Below, in pieces: positions 1 to 12,300 of a stretch of 64,000 nt of DNA. The DNA lies in the NCBI GenBank assembly GCA_903901915.1, contig CAIUSV010000017.1, forward strand, positions 1 through 64,000, in the 5' to 3' direction. This DNA is from an uncultured Rhodospirillaceae bacterium (lineage in GTDB: Bacteria > Pseudomonadota > Alphaproteobacteria > Rhodospirillales > Magnetospirillaceae). Each line of letters opens with the position of its first letter. Within the stretch, counting starts at the first letter, position 1. The notes under the pieces were generated by a model that had not been told where the DNA came from, searched no databases, and saw only the letters and a list, made by a program, of their open reading frames with translations. The translations under genes and the position numbers were made by a program.

Positions 1-300
1 CAGACCGATCAGAATGCCGCAGTTGGTTTGGTGTTTGCCGACGGCACCAGCATGTCGCTGGGCGAGAAGGGCCGCATGGTCCTCGACGAGTTGGCCTATG
101 ATCCCGGCGCCAAGACCGGCGACGCCCATCTGACCCTGGTGACCGGCTCGTTTGCCATGGTGTCGGGCCAGATCCCCAAGACCACCCCCGACGCGCTGCA
201 ACTCAAGACGCCCACCATGACGGTGGGCATTCGCGGCACCGGCCTGACCGGCAACTCCAGCACCGTGGCGATGATGCAAGAGGCTGGCGGCGTCACCGGT
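1..300 (+). other. FecR-like domain of the giant protein
   Basis: VFADGTSMSLGEKGRMVLDELAYDP...LVTGSFAMVSGQI...LKTPTMTVGIRGTGLTG matches the FecR-type pattern (DGT..L......L.....G....V.GS........TP.a..GVRGT). Confidence 0.75.
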
Positions 301-3300
301 GAGGTCCACGTCACCACATCCTCCGGCCAGACCCTGACCCTTAACCAGCCGGGCCAGGGCGCCACCTTGGGGGCAGGCGGCCAGCTCACCAGCGTCATCT
401 ACACGCCGCAGCAGGTGATGAGCATCGGCGGCAGCGCCGCCGTCAACTTGGCCAACAGCAACCCATCCCTGCTGTCCAACAGCTACAACAGCGCCGCCAG
501 CCAGGTGCAGCAGCAGATCCAGCAGCAACAGCAACAACAGGAGCAGCCTAAATCCGAGGGCGACAAGCCTCATTCGCAATTGACGCCGCAGGAGCAGCAT
601 CAGGCCGAACAGCAGGTAGCGCAGCAGCTGATTGCGCTCAGCCAAACGGTTGCCCAGGCGGTTGCTCAGGTCACGCAACAAATCATGACGGCGGAGGCCG
701 AATCGGCGCAACTGCTTGCCGGTGTGCAGTTGGGGCTTCGGCCGGTCATTGCGCAGATCCAGCAGCAAGTTGATACGGCGGCGCAGCAGTATCAGGCCGC
801 ACAGTCAGCGGCGACGGCGCAGGTCACCCAGGATCTGGCGCAAGCCCAGAGTGCGGTGAGTGCGGCCCAGGCAGCAGCTGCTAATGCGGTATCGAGCTCA
901 AGCGGAGAGATCAATTTCTTTCTTGCTGGCGACCCGCCGGGGAACCCGGGGCCTGCCGAGCAGGCTTTGCTCAATCAGGCTCAGGGATATGTGCAGGCGG
1001 CGCTGACGGCGAAGAACAACGCCCACGCCCTGCTTACCCAGGCGACGACGCATGCCGGCACTTATGCATCGGCCATGGCGGTGCTGACCGATGTTCAGTC
1101 GGCGGTGCAGCGGGCTGACGCGGCGTATGCCCAGGCGAATGGCGTCTACAACGACATGGTGACGCTGTCGAACACCGACGTCACCAACATCAGCGCCGCC
1201 AAGGGAGCGGCGCTAAACGCCTGGATCAGCGGCAACGCGGCGGCGGCGGAGGCGAAGGCGGCGGCACTGGTGGGCGCCGAGCAGACCACGGCGGCCAATG
1301 CGCAGCATGCGGCGGCGCAAGCCTACCAGACCCTGGCGGGTCTGCGGGTAGCTGAGACGCAGTACATCATCAATGATAAGGTTTCGAAGGCGACCTACGA
1401 CGCCTATCACGCGGCGTCACAGACGGCTCAAAGCAACGATGCGACAGCGGCGAGCGCGTTGCAGGCCTGGGAGATCATTTCGGATGCTGCCAGCCTGCCG
1501 AATGGCGTAACCCATCCCGCTTATACCCTGGCGGATGTCAATTCCTCGCTGACCTCGGCGCTAGCAGCGGCGGGAGCTGCGCGTATAACGGCCGTGACGC
1601 AGGCCGATACGGCGGCCTCGGCGGTGCTGGCGAATGCGGTGAGTGGGTTTATCTCGGCCTATGCGACGGCGACCAGCACGACGCTGACGACGACGCAGGC
1701 CAACACCATGTTGGCGGCGGGGACGGACAGCACGTTGCTGGGCGATACGGCAGCGCATTCCTGGTATCTGGCGTGGACGGTTGCGAAGAACGTCAGCACG
1801 GCGGTGCACGCCATCGTGCCGAACGACGCCACGCCGCCCGGCAATGTGGCTACGGATGGTGCGCTGCTGATTGTCGGGCATAATTTGAGCTCTGCGCAAG
1901 CGCTTGAGGCGCAGTACCTGCAACTGAAGACGGTGCGCGACATTACGCTGGGCGACGCCCAGACGTTGGAGTCGCAGGCGTTTGCAGCCTACAACTCTGC
2001 CCATACCCAATACACGAGTTACGAGAGCCAGATCGCGACGGCGCAGCAGAATGCGGATACGCTAAATGCTGCGGCGATGGCCGAACTCAACACGCTGACC
2101 AGTTTACAGTCCAATGATGCGGCGGCGAACTGGTATCTGGGTCTGGCCGAGGCGGCAGCGGTGGCGCAGGCCGGCAATGATATGAATGCCGCCGATACCT
2201 TGGCTAAAAATGCAGCCACGGCGGCGTCGACCGAGGCGGGTACGGCCAATTCACCTCAGCATAGCAATGGACTGGCGACGGACGCGCAGACGGCGGCGAG
2301 TGATGCCATCGTGTCGGCGACGACGGCCTATAGCGATTACCAGAGCAATGCCAACTACTCGTTTATCGATCCGACCCTGACCGGCGCGGCGCTGACCGCG
2401 ACCTCCAACAAGAGCAACACCTACCTTAACCTGTATAATGCGGTTCAGGCGGACGTCAATGTAGCGCAGACGGCAGTGGGTGATGCGCAGCATGTCCGGA
2501 CTTCGGCCGGAACAATCACGCTGGATTCTGGCGGCCATGTCGTGAGTGCGGTCAACGCCAGCAACGGGGCGAGTACGGCCGCCGCAGTGATAGCTGGGAC
2601 GGCGAGCGACACGAACTCGGCAGTGTACTTGGCGAACGCCGCCTTGACGCAGGCGCAGAATGCCATTGCCGAGGCCAAGACCTGGAACATCTACACGTCC
2701 AGCAGCACATTCCAGGCGCGGTTGGACGCGGGTCTGGCGGAAGCTCAGAACGCTTATGACGCGGCGCTTAAAGCCAATGCGGCGGCGACCCAGGCGCTGA
2801 CCACGGCACAGGATGCGCTGGCGCTAGTGATCGCCACCGACCCGGCCCCGAACGCCTCGTCTTTGTTCGGGACGCTGCAGGGGGATCAGACGGCGGCCAA
2901 TGCGGCGGCGCTGGTGAATTCGCAGAAGAACGCCTTGCATCAGGCGGCACTGGCAGCGGGGGCGGACAACAGCGCCCAGCATTCGCTGGCGGATGCCCAG
3001 AACGCTTACAACCAATTTTCCAACGATGCGGCCGTCCAGAGTGACTTGGCGGCGGTGCAGGCTAAGGTGGGGCAAGTCGATGCCGATCTGGCCCAGGTAC
3101 TGAATTACAAGACTCTGGCGCAGGCGGCGACGACAGCGGCGGACGTCAACGGCGTCCACGGCGCCGACTATTACGCCGGCTTGGCGGCGGCTTCGGCGGC
3201 CAATGCGGCCCTGCACTCGTCCCAGGCTCGAACTTTAGCGGATACGACGATCAGCGATGCCACCACGGCTGGCGTCAACGCCATCACTGCGGCGGTCTCT

Positions 3301-6300
3301 AAACTGAACGCCGATTATGCGGTCGATCAGACCAAGATCGGGATTGTCACGACTGACGTCAACGCGGCGAAAACTGCGTTGAACAACATGGTGGACCCGA
3401 CCAGCACATCCAACAACAAGCCGACGGTGGATACGGATACGTCGGCGGTACTCGCGGCGGCGGGTAATGCCGGCAACCTGCAGTATGACGGCAATGGCAA
3501 TGCTCTTGACATCGCGTCGGCCTATGCCGATGCGACGGCACAGGTGGCGGCGGCAACGGCGGCGTTGAACAAGCTGAATGCGCTGGGTGCCGGCCAGGTG
3601 AATATTGGTGGTGGCAGCGTCGGCTCGAGCGTCGTCAGTGCTACTCGTTTGCTGAACGGCAGCTATGACAGCGGCAACAACTACACCCAAGGCATGCAGG
3701 CCAAACTGGGTGTGATGGCCAACGACGCCCAGACGGCGGCGGCGGATTATGTCCTGGCGAGCGATTACGAAGCCGCTGCGGGTATCCTGGTGACGGCCTT
3801 CCAACGGTACACTCTGGCGCAGCAGGCGGCGGCGGCGGCGGCGGCGGCGGCGGCTCAACACGCGCAAGACCAGATCAATGCCACCAATCAGGCTGCTGCT
3901 GCTGCTGACAGTCAGGCGGCGAGCCAAGCGCAGACCTATTATAATGACGCCAATACCCAAGCTACGAACGCGGTGACTTACCAGACGAACGCCCTGGCAG
4001 CGCAAGTTGCGGGCGATATCGATTCGGTGAATTCCTGGGCGAGCCAGGCTGCGACAGCCTATGCCGCCGCCCAGACGGATTTCGCTAATGCTGCCCAGGC
4101 CGGCCTGGGCCATATGGCGGCGCTAGGCTGGGTGACGCAGACGGCGCAGCAGATGGATGCGGCGGGCGAGGCATCTGCTTCTGCCGCGGCGGCGGCGGCG
4201 GCGGCGTCGGCGGCGAAGTATGCGGCGCAGAATTGGCGTGTCGGTACGCTGACGACGCAGCGTGTTTCTGCCGAAGCGAGCTATACGGCGGCGCAGACGG
4301 CGGAATCCAGCGCCCGGACGGCCTATATTCAGGCGGGGTCTGATCTTTTGTCGGCGCAGCAGAACGCGCAGGCGCCGCAGATCGCGGCGGCCTCGGCCTC
4401 GGCGGCGGTGTCGGTGCAGTCCGATGCGCTGGCGACGGCGATCAAGTCATATTTGGCGGCCTACGCCGGCTCTGGGGCGGCCAACATTACGCTGGCCGCC
4501 GATCCGAACGCGATGACCTCGGCGCAGATTATTTCGGCGCTGAACACCACGGGCAGTACGCTCAATACGGAACTGAGCAACGCGGCGACCTATGCCAGTG
4601 GGTCGGGACCAGAAGCCTCGATCGTGGCGGCATGGAAGACCGGCTACGTCGCGGCGTCGGGGGCCTATAGCAGCGCCGACACCGCCAACACCCAGGCTAC
4701 GGCGGCGCTGACGGCGGCCAATGCCCAGGTGACGACGGCGACCAACGCGATGAATGCGGCGGCCAGTGCTTATACGGCGGCCGAGACCTCCCTCTCGAAT
4801 GCGGCGTCGGCGGCGGCCGGTGCCCAGACGGCGGAACTGGTGGGCGAGCAGTATTCGGCGACGCAGGCCGAATCCAACATGACTGCGGCCTTGACTGCGG
4901 GCTCCACCGCACTGGCCAGTGCCACGACGGACGCGACGCATGCGGCGGCGTCGGCGAGCACGGCGGCGAGTTGGGCCACGACGGCGCAGGCCGATTTCAA
5001 CGCCAATGTGGCGACGTCAACGGTAACGGGAGAAATCCAAAGCGCCCATTCCGCGTTGGGGACTTCGACCGATGCCGTGTCGGCGCTGACCGCTTGGGGG
5101 GCTTATAACGCGGCGGTGGCGGATGCGACAGCTGCAGATACCGCTTTGGCCAACGCTTTGGCGGCGAAGAATCTGGCCGATACGCTGCCCTCCAATTTCT
5201 CGTCGGCGTTGTCGGCGTCGCAAAGTGGCGCCAACAAGGCGATGGCACAGGTTGACGCCCAGTATCTGCAGGCACAGGCCTACGACCAGCAGGCACAGCA
5301 GGAGCTTGCCCTGGCCCAGGCCAATTTGACCGCGGCGCAGAAGGCGGTGGCGCAGGCCGATGCGGTGCAGGCGCAGATCAACGCCGCCAACGCGGCGACC
5401 GTGCATGATGCGACGGTTGCCGCCGATAGTGCTGCCACAGCGGCCCAGACGTCGGCTTCCGGTGCGACGACGGCGTCGCAATCGGCTTCAGCGGCGGCGG
5501 CATCGATCGCCGGGACTGGGACGGTGGGCTCGGTCCGCCTTGCACTGAACACGGCAATCAGCTCGGCGACGACGAAGCTGGATTCCATTCTGTCCTCGAT
5601 CGGGGCCAGCCACACCGGGACGACGACGGCGGCGTCCAATGCGGCGCAGGCATGGCTGGACGGGCAATTGTCGAGCCTTGGGGCGTCGTCGTTGAGCTCG
5701 ACCACGGCGTATTCGACGACGGTGACGAAGCTGCAGGCGACGGTGACCAATGCCTTCAGTGCTTACACCAATGTCAGTGGCCTAGCAGCGACAGCTGACG
5801 GCTACGCCACCACGGCGTCCAATGACGCGACCACTGCCACCACGGCGGCGGGTACGGCGGTGGCGGATGCCGGCAATTCGACGACGCACAACAACGTGGA
5901 TGGCAGTGGCAATCCTCTTGATGCCGCCACGGCTGATTATCTCGCCAACCATACCTTGGTGCTGTCCACGGCCAAGGCCGACGCGGCGGCGGCGGCGGCC
6001 TTTGCCAAACAGGCGTCCATAGCGGCCAGCCAGGCGGCTTCCGCCGCGACCGATGCGGCGACGCAGGTGAACAATGTGGCGGCGCTGCAAGGTCAGGTGA
6101 GCGGTAACGCCTTCACCGCGGCTTCCACCAACGTCAGCGCCGCCCTGGATGGCGTGCAGCTGCTGGTGGCGCAGGCCAAGGCGATCAATGACTACTCCAA
6201 CATCTCCAGCTCAGTCAGCACCGCCCAGGGCAACTACAGCACGGCGGTGGGACTGGTCGGTGCCGTGGGCACCTCCGGGACCGAGAAGTACAATTTCGGC

Positions 6301-9300
6301 CATCTGAGCACGTACTACAACACCTGGATCACCGGCGGCTCGTCGGCCTCGACCTCGGCGGATGCCAACGCCTACTCGGCGTTGCAATCGGCGTATCTCT
6401 CGGCCAGCGCTGCCGATAGCCAGATTTCGAGTGGTGTGACCCAGGGCGGACTTTACCTCAACGGTGCGGTGAGCAGCCCAGTGGTCGGGGCGGTGGCTGA
6501 ACTGGCCCTGGTACTTTCGGCCAAGAACGCGGCCCTTGCCGATACTACTGGTGCAGCGGCTTCCAAGGATGAGGCTGTGGCGGCTCAGGATGCCGGCATT
6601 ACCTCGGGCTATGTTTCGGTGGTTAATTCGGCGATCAACCAGATCGGTACCACTGGCGCCGGTAATATCAAGGCGGTGGCGGACGCATGGGCTGCGGCGC
6701 AGACAGCCAATGCCCAGCTGACCTTGGCGACGGCATTGCAGACAGATGCCAACAACGCCGCGTCGGCCTCCAATTTGGCGCTTCAGCAGGATGCGGTGGC
6801 CGCGAACTACGCGTCGCTCGCCAACCAGCAGGCCAACGCCGCCATCAATGCCGCTACGGGCGGTTCGACGCCGGATACAGCGACGGCTAACGTCGCGGCA
6901 GCTACGGCTGTGAGCGATTACAACCAGGCGCTGCAGGCGCTGCACGCCATCAAGGCGCCACCGATTCTCGCACTGACCACCACCAGCGGGTCGGCATCGG
7001 CGACGGTGGCTTCCGCCACCGGTCTGGAGGTGGGCCAGGTGGTGATCGGCAATCCCAATGTGCCGGCCGGAACCACCATCACGGCCATCAGCGGCACCAC
7101 CATCACGCTGTCCCACAACGCCACCGCCAATGCGAGTGCGGTGCAGACGTCGTTCCACGACGAGCCGTCGCTGATGGTGTTGGCGACTACCTCGGCCGGG
7201 TCGGCGAGTGTCACGGTCAATACGGTAACGGGGTTGGCGGTTGGCGATGTCTTTGTCGGGAATACCCACATTCCCGACGGAACCACCATTACCGCCATCG
7301 ACACCGTCAACAAGATCGTAACCCTGTCTTCTGGGGCTGGGGTCACGGGCTCGGCTCAACTGGCCGCTGCCACTCAGGTCTACGATCCCGCTGTTGCTAC
7401 CGGCGGCGGCTATTGGTACACGGCGAAGACCGATGCGGCGGCTGCTTCGAGCCTGTACGGCGGGGCATCGTCGCCGGATACGGCGGCGACGACGCTCAAC
7501 ACCTCGGCGCAGGCCTCATTCGGCAGTGCCGATGCCTCCTATACCGACGCCCAGAACCAGGCGGCCATTGCCCTGACAGCCGTGAAGCAGGCGGCCAATG
7601 CGGCGGCGCAGGCGGCCCAGGGTTTGGCGGCGGCGCAGATCGCGGCGATTGGATCGGCTGCTGCGACCATTCCGACCCAGGCAGCGACGGCGCAATCGGT
7701 TCTGGCTGACATTAATGTCCAGGTCAGCACGGTGAGCAGCGCGCTGGGGAACTCCAGCTCGGGTGCCATTGGCACGCTGACGACGCTGGTCACCAATCTG
7801 AACAGTTTCACCAGTGGGTCGTCGAGCGCGCTCAGCACCCTGATCGCCAATGTGGCGGCGTGGAACACGGCGCATCCCACTCAGGTGTTGCCGACGCTAT
7901 CTGCCTCGACGCCGGCCTCGCTGCTGTCTTCGGCCCAGACGTTGCTGTCCTCGGCCAATACGTCGCTGACTACGGCGCAGACGGCTCAGACCGCGGCCAA
8001 CATCGACGTCACCGCCATTAACACGGATGCGACCAACGCTTCCAATCTGGTCAACGTTAAGAACACGGGCAACGTCACCTCGACGGACGTCACCACAGCC
8101 AAGGGCTATGCCGCGGATTCGGTGAGCAAGGCGGCCGATGCGGTCAACCAGGATACGGTTGCCAAGCTGGCGGTGAATGTGGCGACACAGACCGCTAACA
8201 ACGCCAATGCGCTCAACACCACCTACCAGCAGTTTGTGTCGCAGTACAACCAGGTCCAGACGCTCTACAACAACGCGGTTTCGGCGCAGCAGCAGGCCAA
8301 CGCCACGGTGGTGGCGCACAACGACACGACCAGCGTCAATGAGAACGCGGCGGTATCCATCGCGGTACTGGCCAATGATACCCGCGCCGATGGCGGGGCG
8401 CTCAACAGCCCCAACGTAGTGCTGGGGACGGCCCAGCACGGTACCGTGGTCTGGGACACGGTGAACCAGAAGGTGGTCTATACGCCGACCGCGTTGTATT
8501 TCGGCTCTGACGCCTTCCAGTACACGGTGATCAACAACGCGACGGTGAATGCCAGCCCGTTTGTGACCTCGAGTACCGCGACGGTGACGGTGACGGTCAA
8601 TCAGGTGGCGCTGCCACCGACGGCAGGGAATTTTTCCCTGGCCGGGTCGGAGAATGCGCCGATCAGTTTTACGGCTTCTAATTTCAGCGGCAATTACGCC
8701 GACCCCAACAACCTTTCCTTTGCCGGCATCAAGATCGCCTCGCTGCCGACCAATGGTGTGCTGAAGCTGTCGGGTGTGGCGGTGACGGCAAGTCAGGTGA
8801 TCACCTCGGCCCAACTGGGCAATCTGACGTTTACGCCCACCTCCTACTTCAGCGGCAACGCCAGCTTCGGCTGGCTGGCGGAAGACAGTGCCGGGAACTT
8901 CACCACCTCGACCTCGCCCGGGACGGTGACATTGAACGTCCAGCCCGTGGCCATTGCCCCGACGGTAACGGCTCCCAACGTCACCGGCCAGCAGGGCCAG
9001 GCGGTGGCGCTCAGCATCAGGGCGGCGGAGCCTACGGGTGACACCAGCGACGTCATCAGCAGTTACACCGTCAGTGTATCCGATTCGCTGTCGGTGGCCT
9101 CCAGCCTGATGCTGAAGGCCGGGTCGACGATACTGACCGCCACCCATGATACCACCAATGGCCTTTACACCTGGACGGTAACGCCCAGCCAGGTTTCGAC
9201 GCTGACCCTGACGGCGCCCTCGAGCTTTAAGGGGACCATCGGCCTTAACGCGGCGGCCACCGCCGCCAATGGTTCGCTCTCGGCCATAGGCAGCCAGGCC

Positions 9301-12300
9301 TTCCAGGCGATCTTCAATCCGGTGGTGATTGATACAACCGCCGGTAACGTCACCTACTCCGGCAGTGGTTTTAACGGCGCCAACTTGACGGTGACGGGCA
9401 GCAATACCCTGATCATCTCGGCCGCCAATGTGGCGACAGCCGCCGCTATCGATGGCAGCGGTACCGCCAAGGTACAGGTGACCGGCGTTGCCGCCACGAC
9501 CAGTCTGGCCGACATCACCAATCTGGCTACCGGCGGGCTGTCGGCGACGCTCGATACCAGCGGCGGCAACGTTACCTTCACCGGCAATCTCAACAGCGCC
9601 ACCTTGGCGCTGACCGGCACCAACACGCTGTCGGGTGCCCTGTCGGTACTGAGCAGCGCCACTACCATCAACGGCGGCGGAACGGCCAAGGTGGCGGTGA
9701 GCGGGCTTGGCGCCACCTCCGACCTGTCCTTCGTCAGCAACCTTGCCAGTGGTGGATTATCGGCGACACTGAGCAACGCCACGCCGGTTACCTTTACCGG
9801 TAACTTTAATGGCGCGGCAGTGACGCTGATCGGTGGCGGCACCTTCACCATCGGCTATTCCAAGCTGACCAGCGCGGCTTCGGTCAACGCCAGCGGCGTG
9901 TCGACCGTGGCGGTAAACGCCACCATCAACAACTCCAACACGCCGGCCGGTATCGTGGCGCCCAATCTCGGCATCGTTACCGGTGCTCCGGCCATGACCC
10001 TGGCCGTGACCTTGGCGGAAAGTGTGACCTTTGGGAGCGGCACCAACTTCAACGGCGCGGCGGTGACATTAACCGGCAGCGGTTTCGGCGTTACTGGCGG
10101 CTACAGTGTCCTGGCGACGGCAAGCAGCATCAATTTTAGCAGCCAGATCCCGGTCATTGTTAGCGCCACCGCGAACAGTACCACTGTGCCGGGAGGTGTG
10201 TGGACGCCGAATTTTGCCATCTTCCAGAACGCCACCGCGATCAGCCTGTCGGTCAGTTTGGCGGAGAATGTTACTCTGGGAGCCGGCGCCACCTTTAATG
10301 GCGCCAATATCACGCTGACCGGCGCCTATGGCGTCACTGGCAGTGTTGCGACGCTGTCGACCACCGGCACGCTGACCCTGGCGAGCGGTTCCCATGTGAC
10401 GGCCGCCGATCTGGCAGCCAACTTTAGCGCCACGGTGCTTTCGACCCTGCAGTCTCACGGTGTTGGCGCCGTCACCATAACTGATACCGGGACGGTGACG
10501 CTGACCGCCGCCCAGGCCAGTGCGTTGACCATGACCATCGCCAAGTCCGGTGGCGGGCATCTGCTGGTATCCGATACCGCCAGCAACATCACCTCGTCCG
10601 GTGTGGCGACGCTGCTGTCGCACGGCGCCGATTCGTTGACTGTTAGCGACACCGGCACCGTCACCATGACGGCGGCCCAGGCTTCGGCTCTGACCCTGGC
10701 CAAGACCACCACCGGCCATATCCAGGTGTCTGATATCGCCGCCAATCTGGGTGCTACGGTGCTGGCTGTGTTGCAAGCCAATGCCGTCGACATGGTGAGC
10801 ATCAGCGACAGTGGTACCATTACGCTGACGGCGGCCCAGGCGGCGGCGCTGACCATGACGGTGGCCAAGCCAAGTGGTGGCCATATCCAGGTTACGGACA
10901 GCCTGACCAATATCGGCACCGCCACAACGACGACCTTGTGGGCGCATGGTGTCGACACGCTCGGCGTCAGCGACAGCACGGGAACCCTGACACTGACGGT
11001 GGCGCAGGAGCAGGCGACGCCGTTTACGGTGTTGAAGCCCAACGGCGCTCATTTCGCCATCTCCGATTCCGCCGCCAGTTTTGGTGCAACCGGGGTGATC
11101 TCCGCGCTGATGGCGCACGGCGTCGATACCCTGACCATCGTCGACAACGCTGCCGTGGCGCTGACGGTTGCCCAGGCCAGCGGTTTGACGCTGAATGCCG
11201 GAAGCGGCAATTTCACCATTTCCGATACCGCCGCCAATCTCGGCCCTGCCGTGTTGGCGACCCTGCAAAGTCATGGCATTACACAGGTGGCCATCAGCGA
11301 CGGCGGCACGGTGACGCTGACGGTGCCGCAAGCGGTGGCGCTGACAGCGGTGACGCTGCAGCACGGCAGTGGGCACTTCTCGGTTTCAGGCACAGCGGCG
11401 GCCCTTAATTCCGCCGATTTGTCCTCGCTTCAGTCTCATGGCATTACCGATATCGTCGTGACCGATTCCGGTACTCTTGCCGTGACCGCGGCCCAGGCCC
11501 AGGGCTTGGCGATCAGCGTACCCGGCGGTGGTCATGTCCTGGTCTCCGATACCGCCGCCAACATCACCGCCGCCACGGTGGCGGCGTTGCAGGCCCATGG
11601 CGCTTCCGGTTTCGCCGTTACCGATACCGGAACCCTTGCCGTGACGGCGTCGCAACTGCTGGCGCTGGGGTTCAGCGCACCGGGTGGCGGCAGGATCGAG
11701 GCTTTCGATACCCCGGCAAATATCTCGTCGGCGGGGATGGCGGCGCTGATCAGTCACGGCGCCACCGAGATCGGGCTAAGCGCGGCGGGGATCGTCAGTT
11801 TGTCCGGTGGTGCCGGCAACACCACACTGATCGGCAGTCCGGGTTCCGATACATATGTGGTTCCCGCCAGCGAGGCGGGGACGCTGACCCTGATCGATAC
11901 CGGCGGCACCAACGTTCTTGACGTCGGCGCGGTGCCCCGGAACGGCTTCCTTGGCGCCGCTCAATCCGGCAATGATCTGCTGTTGGAGTTGACCGGAGCG
12001 GCGGGGGGCGGAACCCTGGCGATCCAGGGGCAGTTTGCCGGCACCGGCGCCGGCATCGACCATATCTTTCAAAGCAACGATACCCATCCCATCACTAAAT
12101 TCGTCGGCCTGACCGGTGCCTCGTCCATGACGGCCGCCGCCATCGCGGCCACCACCCTTACCGGCACCGCCGCCGACGAGATCATCGTCGGCACGCTGGG
12201 CGAGGGGACACTGATCAGCGGCGGCGGCAACGACACCTTCTTCCTCGGCGGCGGCAATCAGGTGGTTATCGGCAGCAACGTCGTCGATTCCATCTCCGGC

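Noticed and set aside
1-300. FecR domain as an anti-sigma/iron-signalling regulator
   Set aside because: It is the N-terminal part of a giant secreted-type protein; no sigma factor or TonB receptor is visible nearby.
3826-3854. (GCG)n microsatellite as a phase-variable tract
   Set aside because: Trinucleotide repeat in frame: slippage would only change poly-Ala length, not switch the gene off.
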